From: Setophaga petechia
Lineage: Eukaryota > Chordata > Aves > Passeriformes > Parulidae
DNA: 64,000 bases
Direction of reading: 5' to 3'
Assembly: GCA_024362935.1 (NCBI GenBank)
Contig: JANCRA010000003.1
Coordinates: forward strand, 1,671,501-1,735,500
Shown here: positions 43,964-55,632 of the stretch, piece after piece
How the letters are laid out: the number at the start of each line of letters is the position of its first letter
How positions within the stretch are numbered: the stretch's first letter is position 1
The notes under the pieces: model-generated
The model's input: the letters and a program-made list of their open reading frames with translations, nothing else
Told to the model about the DNA's origin: nothing
Databases searched by the model: none
Translations under genes and position numbers: made by a program

Positions 43964-46900
43964 CCAGTCCATGTCCCAGCCTGCCCATGCAGCTGCTGTC
44001 CCTGTCCCTGGTTTGCTGCTCTGTTACTGCTCTGCTCCTGCCCCAGCTCCTGCTGTCTCCAATTTGCCTGAAGCTTGGTCTGCAGAATGCAATCAGTGGT
44101 GCAGCTTCACTCTCTGGAGAAGTTCCTACAACTCAGTGGGGCCAGGAGTGTTGTTATGAGCATCCCTTACCCTGAGCATCCTGTGTGGGGTCCCATTCCA
44201 TTCTCTTCCTTACTAAGGCAGCACTTCCACCCTCCCAGCTCCTTCAAAACCTTGTTCCAGGTCTCCTGTGGACACAAACTAGGCCAGGCTTCAGTACTGT
44301 ACCTAGACAACAGTTTCCACCTAAAAACAGAGCTTCTCCTCACCATCTCAAGGTGCAGCCTGTGTGTGCCTCAGGAACAAAAACAGAAGGGAAAAGCCAG
44401 GAAGGTTTAGAGAAGTAGCTCTGCTGCTGGGCACAGGGGATGCTGTGCAGATGTGAGCTGTGTGAGGTCACAGGTTAACAGGGAGAAGTGCTGCCTGTGG
44501 AGATGTCAGACTGGCTGAAAACTCACCCTGGGAGCTTGATCTGTTTTGTGAGGTAAGGAGGAGCTGGGGAGCTATAGCTGGCTTTTCTGAGTTTTTTTTT
44601 TTTTTGAGTGCAAGTCTTGACATTCACTTGGTAAGTCTAAGAATTTTATCTGCATTATTATTGAAAAAAAAAATAAGCATGCATTTGTGTTTGTGTACGC
44701 ACACCTCTATGCTTAACTAGCCAGAGCTCCAGAGCTGAGTTTTCACACTTCATTTGATTTTTATCACTATCTTCAGCACAGAAATATCCACACAGTTAAT
44801 TGAAGTGACATATGCTTACCAGCAGCCAAGTCTTAATCCCATCCTTCCCTTTCACCACATTTCTGATTATGCTGATGGTAAATCCTCCTCCTTTGACTCA
44901 GCCTTGCACACAGGGTGGATGCAGCCAGAGCCAAATCTCTCTTAGAAGCACAGAGATATTTGCTGGATGTCCCATGAGGTCCCAAGTTTTTTGCAGTAAT
45001 AAACAAGTGCATTTTTGGCTTTTGAGACTGATGGGAGCAGCTATCAGAAACTGCAAGCAGTAACCAGCTCCTAAATTATGTCTGGTAATCCAGAACCATT
45101 ATTGGAGATAAACACACTTTGGTAGGGTCTAGAATCTTGAATGTAGCCCTCATTTTGCTACATGCTTCAGGCATTCCATGAAAGATGACATTTTGCCTGA
45201 CATAACTCATGGGGTTTTTGGCCAGGGGCATTCCCCCCCATTTTGAAGTTTATAATGAATTTTTCATTCCCAGAAAGAGGTGAGGCTTTCTGTTCCAGAG
45301 TGGATGTAGATTGTTATTGGGATTAGGCTGATTAAGAAGGAAGTTTTGACTGTGTTTGTAATTGTGCTGGGAGTGTTCTTGAGGTACTCCCTCCTATTCT
45401 GAGCTACAAATTGTGCAGGAGACCCAAATCCCAAACAATGATGTGATTAATAGAGCAAATCCAAATCCAGAAACCACCCTGCATTGCTGCAGAGAGCACA
45501 GGAATGTGAATTTCAAATCCCTGGGATGGGACTGAATGCAAATGCTGCCAGTGCCCAGGATGTGCAGGCAGGTGTGCCCTGCTGTGAGCATCCTTTGTGA
45601 GCCAGGCAGAAAGTCATTTATGCTAAGCACAAAACACTTTGCTGATCTTCCCAACCAAAGTCCCCAGAGCTCTAATCATTGCACTGATGGTGGAGGTGAA
45701 AAGACAAGCAATTTTTACTGTGTGAGAAGCTTTGATTTCCTGTTAATCACTTCCTACTATAAATCAGCTATAGGCAGCTGCATCCACTTGCTCCTCGGGG
45801 TAGAAAAATATACCCTGCTGCTAGACAGCAACACAGGCGCCAAAACCATCCCAGGATCAAAAGGGCACTGCCATTTATCCCCAGCAGAATCCAAACAAGC
45901 CTGTCAGCCTGCCTGGACCATTTGTTTATTTTAGCTGAGGACACCCCTGTCTGTCCAGAGTCAGGGGATGGATTTATCATCAGCATCTGAGCTCGCTCTG
46001 AATATCCCTTTCATTCCTGATGCCCGGTTCCAAATCCACACAGGGACCATTTTCCAAGGGCTCAGCACTGCAAGAGGAAATGCAGCTCTTGTCTGTGCTC
46101 AGGAGTCTCTGTTCAGCTCCTTAGAGAGGGAAGTGTTAATGTTTCAGCTGCTCTTCCTTCTTTTCCTGACAAAACCCAACCAAGGGCGATGCCAAAAGAA
46201 GTTATTGTGCAGAAACACCCGTAGCTAGGTTTAATCTCAGTGTGGAAAAAAAGTGCTTTGTTTCTTTTCTCCCCATCCAGGCTTCTCTGGAGTGAGCTGG
46301 TTTGCAGACTGTCCTCCTGTTTTCCTGGTTGGGAGAGCTCAGTGCCCGCCCTGAATCCCTCCCTGAATTTCCCAGAACTGCAGAAGATTTCTCTGGAAGC
46401 TCAGGGTGGCTGCTGTGCTCGTCTGGAGAGGGTCAAACATCCTTCAGGGTTCCCAGAACAGACCTGCCAAGCCAAGTGATGATGTTTTGGGTTTCTTCTC
46501 CCCCTCACCCCTATGTAAACTGTACAGAGAGCACGTGAGGTTTGGCCTTTCCTGTGAGATTGGAGCCACAGTTGTTTTTTTGATGCTATCTCTCTGGCAC
46601 TCAGAGCAAGATGTTTCAAAGGACAGAGGAATGGGGTTGGGCTGTGAGGAAAAAAAATAGGTTTAACATCACAGTGTCTCCTTGTGTCCTGCAGCCATCA
46701 CTGCCCTGGTGCACTGAGTTGCTCTTTCTTCACCCTGACTGTGAGAAGAAAACCAGCCTGGAGCTTCTGGGTACAGATAATACAGAAAGCACCAGATTAG
46801 GTGACCTTAATTACACCAACCCCTCTTTCTTGCAGGGTGGTGGTGTATGCAGAGTAGAGGTAAATGAGTGTTTGTTGGTGCTCAGGGCTGCTCTGTGGGT

Positions 46901-47303
46901 CCAGGGGATGACAGAGCCCAGCTCTGTGATTGCAGGCAGCGTTTCAAAGCCCTCCAGTATCTGGGGCTTTCTGAAATACCACCAAAGGTGCCTGAGTTAA
47001 TTGACCTCTGTATGAATGGGAAGCCTGTTTTAAAATCCCTGTGGCAGCCTTGCAGAAAAACATCCCTGCACTTTGAAGGCCAAGGGCTGAAAGGACACTC
47101 CCTCTCCATCCCCACAGAGTCTGCCTGTGAGCACAGAGAGGAGCTGCAGGAAGAGGTGACTGTGGTCTCATCAGCCCCTGGAACTGAGGGTGACTACAGG
47201 GTTGTCATGGTGCTGTCCCAGGTTCTTTCTGTGCTGCTGCTGTGTGTGCACATGTCCTCCTCCATCACGGGCATCTTGTGGTGGGTGGCTGGGTGGAGGA
47301 ATG
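43964..47303. other. Unique non-coding stretch, no gene recognised
   Basis: About 3.3 kb without recognisable repeats apart from a T run at 44591-44605. Frames at 45536-45934 (+, 132), 46611-47000 (+, 129) and 46868-47386 (+, 172, running into the LTR) have no recognised domain. Positions 45060-45400 are AT-rich and low in simple repeats. Confidence 0.5.
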
Positions 47304-47688
47304 TGTCACAGATATCTTTTATAAAAAATCCTTTCCTTAGGATTTTTCCTCCTGACAAGCTGAGAGGCCTCAGGAACAAAATGTAAACAATGGTTATCTG
47401 CTGTGTGGAATGCAACAGGTGCATCTGTGATTGGTCTCATGTGGTTGTTTCTAATTAATGGCCAATCACAGTCAGCTGGCTCAGACTTTCTGTCCTAGCC
47501 ATAAGCTTTTGTTACCATATCTTCTTTTTCTATTCTTAGCTAGCCTTCTGATGAAACCTTTTCTTCTATTCTTTTAGTATAGTTTTAATATAATATATAT
47601 CATAAAATAATAAATCAAGCCTTCTGAAACATGGAGTCAGATCCTCATCTCTTCCCTCATCCTGGGACCCCCTGTGAACACTGTCACA
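47304..47688 (+). mobile_element. Solo LTR, copy 2, class II-like endogenous retrovirus
   Basis: 385 bp with TG and CA termini and a perfect 6-bp target-site duplication (GGAATG at 47298-47303 and 47689-47694). In this sense orientation it shows CCAAT at 47462-47466, an AT-rich TATA-like block near 47575-47600 and AATAAA at 47609-47614. A U5-like tail runs from GCCTTCTGAAACATGGAG to CTGTCACA. It shares diagnostic variants (CTCATGTGG, TAGTATAG) with the inverted copy at 37820-38204. Confidence 0.95.
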
Positions 47689-49723
47689 GGAATGGACATC
47701 CAAGGTGGATGGATGAGAGGAGGACTCCCATCATGGAGGGCTGGACACTCACAAGAGCTGATTCCAAAGGATTTGGATGATTCCAAGGAGCTGATTCCAA
47801 AGGATTTCTCACCAGCCATCACCTACCTCCTATCCTGCTACACTGATCCAAAGGAGTTAGGGGCTCTGAGACAAGTTTTGCTTTGAAAGTTTTATGTCCA
47901 GCAGCAGCTGGGTGTCAGGAGATCTAACAGGTGGATGATGTGTAGCCCAAGCATTTCTCATCCAGCCCTCCTTCACTTCTCTTTTATTCTCTTCTTGCAG
48001 AAAACATATGAGCCTGTGAGGGAAAGAGAGCTGATGAATGCAGTGGCAAGGGGGGATAGAGGGGAGAAACAAATGGATTGGGAATCTCTTCTGGACATGA
48101 TGTTAAAGCTGTCACCCCAATGTCAATCCATCTGGTTTGTGACATTCAAAGCAACTTTTTTAGCTTGAGAGAGGAATGTGGGGCTAGACAAGGAGCAGTT
48201 ATGATAATAACAGTGCCCTGGGTTGCTTGTCAAGTCAGGCCTGCTCACACAGTGAACACTGGAGCTCCTCATTCCAGATTCAGAGAGAAGCAGAGGCCAC
48301 TCCTGCCAGATGGGTCATTGCCTCCTGGAGATGCTGTGGTCTTGCTCAGGGACATGGGGATGGTGGCAGACACCTCCCTGCAGCACAGAAGGGCTGGACC
48401 TGGCTGTAGGGTGAAACCCACAGCTCCTTTTTCACTGCCCTGCACAGTCAGCTTGGGCTGACTGAAGAAAGAAGTCACAGGAGTGGCTTAAACACTGGAG
48501 AAGATGCTTTGAATCATGAGGCTCAGAGAGCTCTGCTTTCTTCACAGAAGGAAAATGGTGAGGTGACCTTATTATCCCTACAGCATCTCCCTGGAGAGAA
48601 ACCCCTGAGTACCTCCCAGGAAGGACAGAACAAGGACCTGTAGCTGACAACACACAGACACAAGCCAGAATTAAGGTGCACATTTATCACAGTTAGTGTG
48701 ATCAGCCACTGGAACAGCTAAAGAAGGAAATGGTTGATTATTTTTGCCTTGAAGCCTGGCAAACAGGGGACTGGGCTCACAGTGAGAGCAGGAGAAAATG
48801 CAAGGGTCAGATGCTGCCAGGCATCCTGGCCTTAGGCTCTTGTAGTGGGTCATGTGGACAGGACTTCATCACCTTCATATGCTTGGATGAACAGTGTCTG
48901 TGCTTTAAACCTGATGTGCTCAAAATCTTAAAAAACAGTGCAGCAATTGTGGCATTTCCCCATGTGACATTCACTTTGTTAAGCCACCTCTTTGAAAATC
49001 CAGCAAATACACTCATTTCTAATAGGCATATGATATATAACATCTGCAAGTGTTCTCACAGCTGGGCCATCAAAGAAAACTCTCTGTAGTGTGAAAAGAA
49101 TATTTTATCAACAGCTTCTATCTGAGTTGCTGGTGTGGGTGTGAAATAACCATTATGGCCAGTGGTAAACAAATTCCAGTTCCTAGAGCACAGGCTTGGC
49201 AAAGCTCTGCTCACAGCCCCTGCAGGCTGCAAAGGTGCAAAATGCATAAGGGAAAAGGCTCTCTGGGCATGAGGGACATTTAGGGAAACAGAGGTGCAGG
49301 AATTTAATCTCACGCTTTTGAGGCAGAACAATAACATTGAAAACTCCTGCTGTGTGGTGGGCTCAGAGTCAGTCACCCCACACAAATGAAACCCTGTGTG
49401 CTGAGGCAGTGTGCCTGTGGTTTTCAGGGAGGTGGTGTTGAAGAGTGGTTACATCCAACAGCACCTCGCTGGTCCCCACCTGGAATCCCAGGAGATCTGA
49501 TCTTTGCACTGAGCACAGCAGAGCAGAAAACAGCAATGCTGGGACCCTTCTGGGGGCTGGGATCACTGGTTCCTGATGGAGCCCTGGATGCTGAGAATTT
49601 CAGACTTTCTGTGCTGGCAGGCACTGACCCCCAAGAGAACACTGCATTGACCTGAGGCCCTGGAAAAGGCTCCCAAAACTGAGTGATAGAACTGGGATTG
49701 TGGGTGTGGAGTTTGAATAGAAG
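47689..49723. other. Unique non-coding stretch, no gene recognised
   Basis: A short direct repeat of AGCTGATTCCAAAGGATTT occurs at 47757 and 47790. A 127-codon plus frame (48078-48461) and others are unrecognised. Confidence 0.5.
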
Positions 49724-50095
49724 TGTGTAATATCTCATGCTGGAAAACTTAGAGTTTTAGGTTTTAGAATATATTAATATATATAAAACAAGATGGAGGT
49801 TTTAGGGTGGAGGCTGGTCCTTCTTCACCTTCTTCTCCATGGGTTTGGGTGGTTTTGTGTAATTGGATAAAAAAGTCCACATTGTGGGGCAGGGATGGTT
49901 GGTTATTAGGTTAAAAGTAAAAATAATTTAGGTGTCATTTCTTAATTGGACAGTTTATCTTTAGTTTATCTTTAAAAGACCTAGTAGAAATAGATACAGG
50001 CCCATTTTTTACCTTGTTAGACTGAAGTGCTGTAGAACTCAGGGTTTATGAGACTGTGACATAGATAAGAGCTAACAAACATCTGAGTCCCAACA
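49724..50095 (+). mobile_element. Probable solo LTR, unassigned passerine ERV
   Basis: 372 bp starting TGTGTAATATC and ending GTCCCAACA. It is flanked by AGAAG (49719-49723) and AGAAA (50096-50100), a 5-bp target-site duplication with one mismatch. I recognise the body (AAGATGGAGGTTTTAGGGTG and TTGGACAGTTTATCTTTAG) as dispersed passerine LTR sequence from memory, without being able to name the family. Strand is tentative: a TTTAAAAG TATA-like word near 49970 fits the + orientation, but no clean AATAAA is present. Confidence 0.65.
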
Positions 50096-52064
50096 AGAAA
50101 ATCCATCTCTGCACATTTAATCCCGACCCTGACCAAGGCAGGAAAAGAAGATGAAGAATGGACAGGTTCCTGCTCTCCATCAGACATGGATACCCACCAG
50201 GGCTCAGAGAAGATCCCCTCTGCCCTTAAGGACCCTTTTTGCCCTTCAGGAGCTCTTTGGGGTGGTGATGAGGAGGCAGTGACTGTGCTGAACTCCTTGG
50301 TCTGCAGGGGAGAGCTCTCCCTGGAGCAATTCCTCACCTGGGGCTGTCCCTGTGGCAGAGCCATGGTCTCTGATTGCCACCCACAAATGTGCCTGAGGAG
50401 GGGAGCAGCCCTTCATTTCCAGGAAGGACAGCTGTTAGCTTTTGGTTGAGGCTGTATTTTGTCTGCAAGTCCCCATTAGTGCCTCCCCTTGGCCCTCAGG
50501 CCAGCAGGATCAGCCCTTGAGCTGAGGCCCTGGAGCAGTCATAGCACAGGAATTGGGGTGCTGGCACCTCTGGGCACTGCATTTCCTCTCATCTGTCAGT
50601 TCCCTGCACATGTAGGCTGCTCTTTAGGTGTTTGCATGGCAGAGTGGTGGAAACTTTGCAGTGGAGAGTGTGTGAATGAGATATGTGTGCTGATGGCATG
50701 GCACAGAGCCAGCAGACAGCCCTTGAGGGGCCCTGAGAGCTCCCTGGGGCTGGAAAGGACAGCAATTATCATTCTGTGGAAACCTGCCACATCTCTGTCA
50801 GGCTGAGGACCTCTGAAGGAACCTCACCCACATCACTTGCTGCTTTCCTAAGCTATCTGTTTCAGATCCCACAGAAGGGGTTCACAGATTCCTCCCCAAG
50901 CCTCAAAACCTTTTATCCAGAGCCTGTTTCTTCCTCTTCCCCATGTCTCCAGCACCTGATAAGTAACATGCTCCTGAGGCACCACTTCAACTCGTGAAAC
51001 TGGGGCTCCCTTCTCCTTCATTTTATCCTAGAGAATGGGATTTTAAAAGTGGGAGAAAATCCATTAAAAACAAAGAGACAGAACTAACTTTTACTGAAAT
51101 TTTGCTGGAGTTTATGCACGTTGACTACTTCCAATTCATTTTTTTAGATGGACTCTCATGTCTTAGCCCTTTGTTTGTATGTAGAACACAAAAACAAACC
51201 AAGCCCCATTCCTACATGAGGAGCCTGGTATGAGCAGGGACCTCTCCCCCATTTCTGGGAAAAGGAATGAGGTCCCGTGGGGTGGGCGTGGGGCTGTAAT
51301 TACTTCTACAGCTGCTGGCAGGATGTACTGGAGGGTTCATCAAGCAATGGGAGGCTGACCCCTCTCCCTACAATAAAATGTTAAATATTTTTCGATGTGC
51401 AATAATTTGGGCTTGCACTGACGCTGACTCTGATAAGCCTTGTTGTGCATGGTGGCTCAGGCAGCTCTTTCAGGCAAGAGGGTCTGTTCTGCCTCCTCTT
51501 GTAGAAGGCCACAGGGCAGGGAAAACAAATGGGAAGAGGAGCAGTTGATGTATCTTGATCTTTTTCTCGCCATCTGATTCTTTGAACCAATTTTCATTGC
51601 TCTATATCCATAAAAATTACTGCTGAATCCAAATTTTCCTTTGTAATTGCAACCTAGGGCTTCATAGCAGGCTGATGGATATTTGGAAGGCCACCAACAA
51701 CACTGCTGAGAAAGCAAATCCCACCAGCCTCTGGTGCTGAGATAACACAAAATAACCCATTTTTTTGAACTGCTGGTGATATTCACAGTCTGAATGCACC
51801 TTTATGTACCATGGGCTTGTTCATTAATTGTGTCCCTGCAGTGATCACAGGGTGAGGTGCATTGTGAGCTATTTATGCACAATTCCCCTCATGCTGAAGA
51901 GGCCCTGTCATGGGCTGCTCTCAATGAAAGGATGTTTGTGTGCCAGCAAGCAGCCCCAGCACAGCCCAAGACAAGAGCCCTCAGATGGTGACAGAGTGAG
52001 GAGTGCAAGGGAATAACGAGGTCTTAGCACATGACTGGCCTTATTCATGGCTTCTTTGTGGGCA
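50096..52064. other. Unique non-coding stretch, no gene recognised
   Basis: No repeats recognised. Positions 51380-51440 and 51780-51900 (TTCATTAATTGTGTCC, GAGCTATTTATGCACAATTC) have a conserved-element look but no support beyond composition. Frames are 115 codons or less and unrecognised. Confidence 0.5.
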
Positions 52065-52190
52065 TCTTGGTGAGGGGCAGGCTCAGAAGGGAGCTGGCAC
52101 TGCTCACAGGACAGTCCTGGGGAGCACTGAGAAACTGGGGAGGAGAAAAAAAGGACAGATACAAGTCAAAAGGCCAAAGGGGGAAAAGCT
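52065..52190 (+). repeat. Spaced direct repeat, copy 1
   Basis: Shares CATCTTGGTGAGGGGCAGGC, GGGAGCTGGCACTGCTCACA, GGACAGTCCTGGGGAGC and CACTGAGAAACTGGGGAG with copy 2, about 520 bp downstream. The intervening DNA is not duplicated. No transposon features (poly(A), TG..CA, target-site duplication) are evident. Confidence 0.88.
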
Positions 52191-52587
52191 GGAAAATGGA
52201 GAGTGCAGCTGGCTGTTCAAAGTGGTGGGGAGGATACCACTGGAAAACTTGTCTGGGAGCTGGACTGCAGCAGATCAGGGACTCTGGCATTAATTGTGGC
52301 TGAAGAACATGAGACATGAGATAGAGCTGACAGCTGAAGGGGCAGGAAGAAATGCAGAATAAAGCACAAAGAGATGAAGAAGAGCCTAACAGCCCCAGAG
52401 TCTGGTCCATGCTGAGACAGAAGTGAGTGCAGAGGCAGTGTCAGAAATCCAGGAGTGGGAGAGACCAAGATGGGAAGAAATTTTAACCAATTCCATAGGC
52501 CTTGATGCATTTGACTTTCTCTGACTTTGATCCCCCAGTCCCTAGCACAGGGAAGAGGATGCTTGGAAAACTGGGTGCATCTTGGAA
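52191..52587. other. Spacer between the two direct repeats
   Basis: Unique sequence with no gene. Minus frames at 52045-52410 and 52217-52510 overlap copy 1 and are unrecognised. Confidence 0.55.
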
Positions 52588-52745
52588 AACTTTGTGGGCA
52601 TCTTGGTGAGGGGCAGGCTCACAGGTCAGAAGGGAGCTGGCACTGCTCACAGGACAGTCCTGGGGAGCCCAGGGAAGCACTGAGAAACTGGGGAGAAAAA
52701 AAAAGAACAGACACAAGTCATAGGCCAAAGGGAGAAAGGGCCCTG
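52588..52745 (+). repeat. Spaced direct repeat, copy 2
   Basis: Same blocks as copy 1, with insertions (CACAGGT after GGCT; CCAGGGAAG before CACTGAG). The minus frames in the two copies share a peptide run (PQFLSAPQDCPVSSASSLLS-like) only because of the duplication. Confidence 0.88.
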
Positions 52746-53127
52746 TGGGTCACCACCAGCCCATAGAAACGTGCTGAGCTGCAAGGTCCCCTCTGTCCCC
52801 TTTGCCACTGATAGATCTGAGGGCAAAGAGGGTGGCACAGCTTTTGAGCAGCCAGTGAGAGCTGATGCTGTGACTGTCCCTGATTCTGCCACACAGAAAT
52901 CAGCTACAGCTCTAGTCCCACTTTTACACCTGTATCAACAGGGAGGGGGCAGAAAAGTGTCCCAGACAGTCCCTCCAGTGCCCAGGGGACAGCAAAGCAG
53001 AAAGTGCTTGGCCTCATCAGCAGGACCTACCACAAGGAGCTCCCTGGCCTAAAACTGCCCAGATCCTGCAGCTGTGTGTCTGTGTGTGTCCCCATGTCAG
53101 TGTGCTAATCTTTTTTGGCACAGACAA
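52746..53127. other. Short unique stretch before the CTCTC array
   Basis: No gene recognised. A 93-codon plus frame (52771-53052) has no motif. A short TGTGTCTGTGTGTG run lies near 53074-53088. Confidence 0.5.
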
Positions 53128-53373
53128 TCTCTCTCCTCTCCTCTCCTCTCCTCTCCTCTCCTCTCCTCTCCTCTCCTCTCCTCTCCTCTCCTCTCCTCTC
53201 CTCTCCTCTCCTCTCCTCTCCTCTCCTCTCCTCTCCTCTCCTCTCCTCTCCTCTCCTCTCCTCTCCTCTCCTCTCCTCTCCTCTCCTCTCCTCTCCTCTC
53301 CTCTCCTCTCCTCTCCTCTCCTCTCCTCTCCTCTCCTCTCCTCTCCTCTCCTCTCCTCTCCTCTCCTCTCCTC
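53128..53373. repeat. Near-perfect (CTCTC)n pentanucleotide array, about 49 copies
   Basis: About 246 bp of uninterrupted CTCTC units on the + strand with essentially no variants, then GTTGTGATGG. Such purity implies recent expansion or active length turnover. The 98-126-codon frames crossing it are translations of the repeat. Confidence 0.97.
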
Positions 53374-55566
53374 GTTGTGATGGGGATGAGGGGAGATTTA
53401 TCTCACCAAAACCAAAGAAAAATAAATTCTAAGGGGAGGAAAAAAAATCCCTAAGCAAACCAAACCACAAGACTTCCTTTCTCTTTTTAAATCCTCCCCA
53501 AATTCTCATCTTCCCAGCCAATACAAAGAAAACACCCTCTAAACTTTCTCCTGGCCAGCAGAGGAATAAATCCCAATTAAACAAACAAGCACTGGACTGC
53601 TCTGCAGCAGTGGGTCCATGGGGTTATTTCTTCTTCTGAAATGCTTGGACAGTCCCACAGTGGCCCCTGCTCTGAGAATTTCTGTCGCAGCCTGAGCTTG
53701 GCTGGGGTTGCTGCCTTGCTGGATCCATCACACTGACAGGAGCTGCTGCTGCCCCTGGATGTGCTCCTGGGCCACCAGCCCTGTGCTCAGGGGGCTTGCA
53801 AGAGGGAGCAAAGAGGGTCTGGAGCAGGCTGTGCTGATAAAAGCATGAGGCAATACCCAGAAATGTACCCTCTTCACTCTTCCTGTTTCTTGTGTGAGTG
53901 GTTTTGGCATTGCCCTGCACTTTCTCCCTGTTATCACATCATCCCAGAGTCAGGCTTCCAATGCAGGAATGAACTCAGGGTTTTGCCTGGCATCTTAAAG
54001 CCTGATCCAGCTGTCAATGAAATTTATTGGACAAATAGTGGCATGGAAATGGTGGAAGCTGAGCTCCTCTAGAAAACAATTCCCAGTCTAACCAGAAAAC
54101 CCAGTTCCTGGACCCCCTTTAACTTCCAGAAATCCCTGTGTAGCAGGAGGGGCAACAGCTATTCCCTTCCTCAGTTATCCAGAGAATACATCAAAATGTG
54201 GCTCCCAAAAACGCAGGTTCAGTAGGGTGGGTCTGGCAGTGGCTGTCACCAAGCTCTGTCCCCCAGGTGTGTGCAAGGCCAAGGGCCCCAGCTGCCCCCC
54301 AGACCCAGAGAGGGGAGCCTGGGCACCACCTTCTCGAGGCCACTGTGTCTTTCTCTGACTCCCATTACAGTTTTGTGTCTGCCTCATTCACTCTCTCATC
54401 TTTCCAAAGTTCTGGCATGCACAGCAGTGGTGGTCAGGTAGAACCACCATTGTAATTCCCTTTCATGGCATCTCAAGCAGCAGGAACATCTTCTTTCCCC
54501 CTCCTTTTTATCAATCAGGTCCCATCTCTTGAGATACAAATCCTGGTAATTCTCTGCCTCTTCTGTGCAGCCCTTGCTCAGCAGTGATGGGAATTTCCTT
54601 GAGTCTTTTATGGACTTGTTCCTGTTACTCAGCTCTTCAGCTCTTTTGTGAGATCTTGCAGCAATACACCAAGTGCTCAGGAGGGAAATGGCTGATTTCA
54701 TCACTTTTTCCATTATAAATACCTTTCCATCTTTCCCTACCCTTCCCTTCTTCCCTGAGGATCCCAGCAAGTTGATCTGTAGTTGCAATGGGCTATTCAG
54801 AACCCTTATCTCATCCCTGTTTGAGAGAAACCTGGCAGGTTATTTTTAACATTTATACACATCTAAAAAAATGTGAATGTGGTGTGCTGTGCTGCGAGCC
54901 AGGAGCACCCCAGAGACCCTGGGCTGAAAAGAGAAACAACTTCTAAATATTAAGAGGCACTTGAGTGACCTCTTTTAGGTAGATGTGCGCTCACTACATC
55001 ATGTCTTCAGCTGGGACCAGGGCCAAGCTGGGGCCTCTGCCTCCTCCAGCATTGCTGGCTCAGGTCCTTGCTGAGGAAGGGGAGATGAGAACATGCCCAG
55101 AACACCCTCCCTGTGTGCCTTGGTCCCAGTTTGAAATGCCAGTCTGGTGATGGAGGGGCTGTGCCTGGAACACAGCTCTGGAGTGAAGCAGTGCTGGGAG
55201 ATTTGCAGGGTTGAGGGGCTCAGTGGTTCAAGCAGATGTTGGTGGCTGGAGTAACCACTTGTGTGCATGTTTCCAGAGGGGGTGTGGGATTTGCAGAAGC
55301 AAACAGGTGATTATTTGTTTGGGGTTTTTTGATTAGACTCACTTGTGATTACAAACCAAAATGAATAACTCAGTGGAGGCAAACACAAAAGCTTTGGATC
55401 CAGCAGGGCTGGGTGGATTACCCTGCTCCTCCCTCTTCTCCCCTTGATGTAAACCCTAATCTGCAGCTCTGGGACAGTGTCTGGTCCATCCCTGTGACCT
55501 GTTAGTGCTGCCCCATCCCTCACCCATAGCAGTGGGGGCTTCTTTCTCCTCCTGCCATTAGAACCA
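53374..55566. other. Unique non-coding stretch, no gene recognised
   Basis: A-rich sequence at 53400-53460. The minus frame at 54396-54788 (130 codons, lysine- and cysteine-rich, with CSCCLRC near its C-terminal end) is more protein-like than most but unrecognised and has no splice or promoter context. No repeat family seen. Confidence 0.5.
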
Positions 55567-55632
55567 GATCCCTCAAGGAAAGGCCACTGATCCCTCAAGG
55601 AAAGGCCACTGATCCCTCAAGGAAAGGCCACT
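55567..55632. repeat. 22-bp tandem repeat, three copies
   Basis: GATCCCTCAAGGAAAGGCCA starts at 55567, 55589 and 55611, giving three identical 22-bp units with only the last edge differing. This is a recent local expansion. Confidence 0.95.

Noticed and set aside
37820..47688. The LTRs at 37.8 and 47.3 kb as the two ends of one provirus
   Set aside because: They are in opposite orientation, have different target-site duplications, and the DNA between has no retroviral genes.
54396..54788. 130-codon minus frame with a CSCCLRC motif
   Set aside because: Protein-like composition but isolated, unrecognised and without splice sites I would trust.
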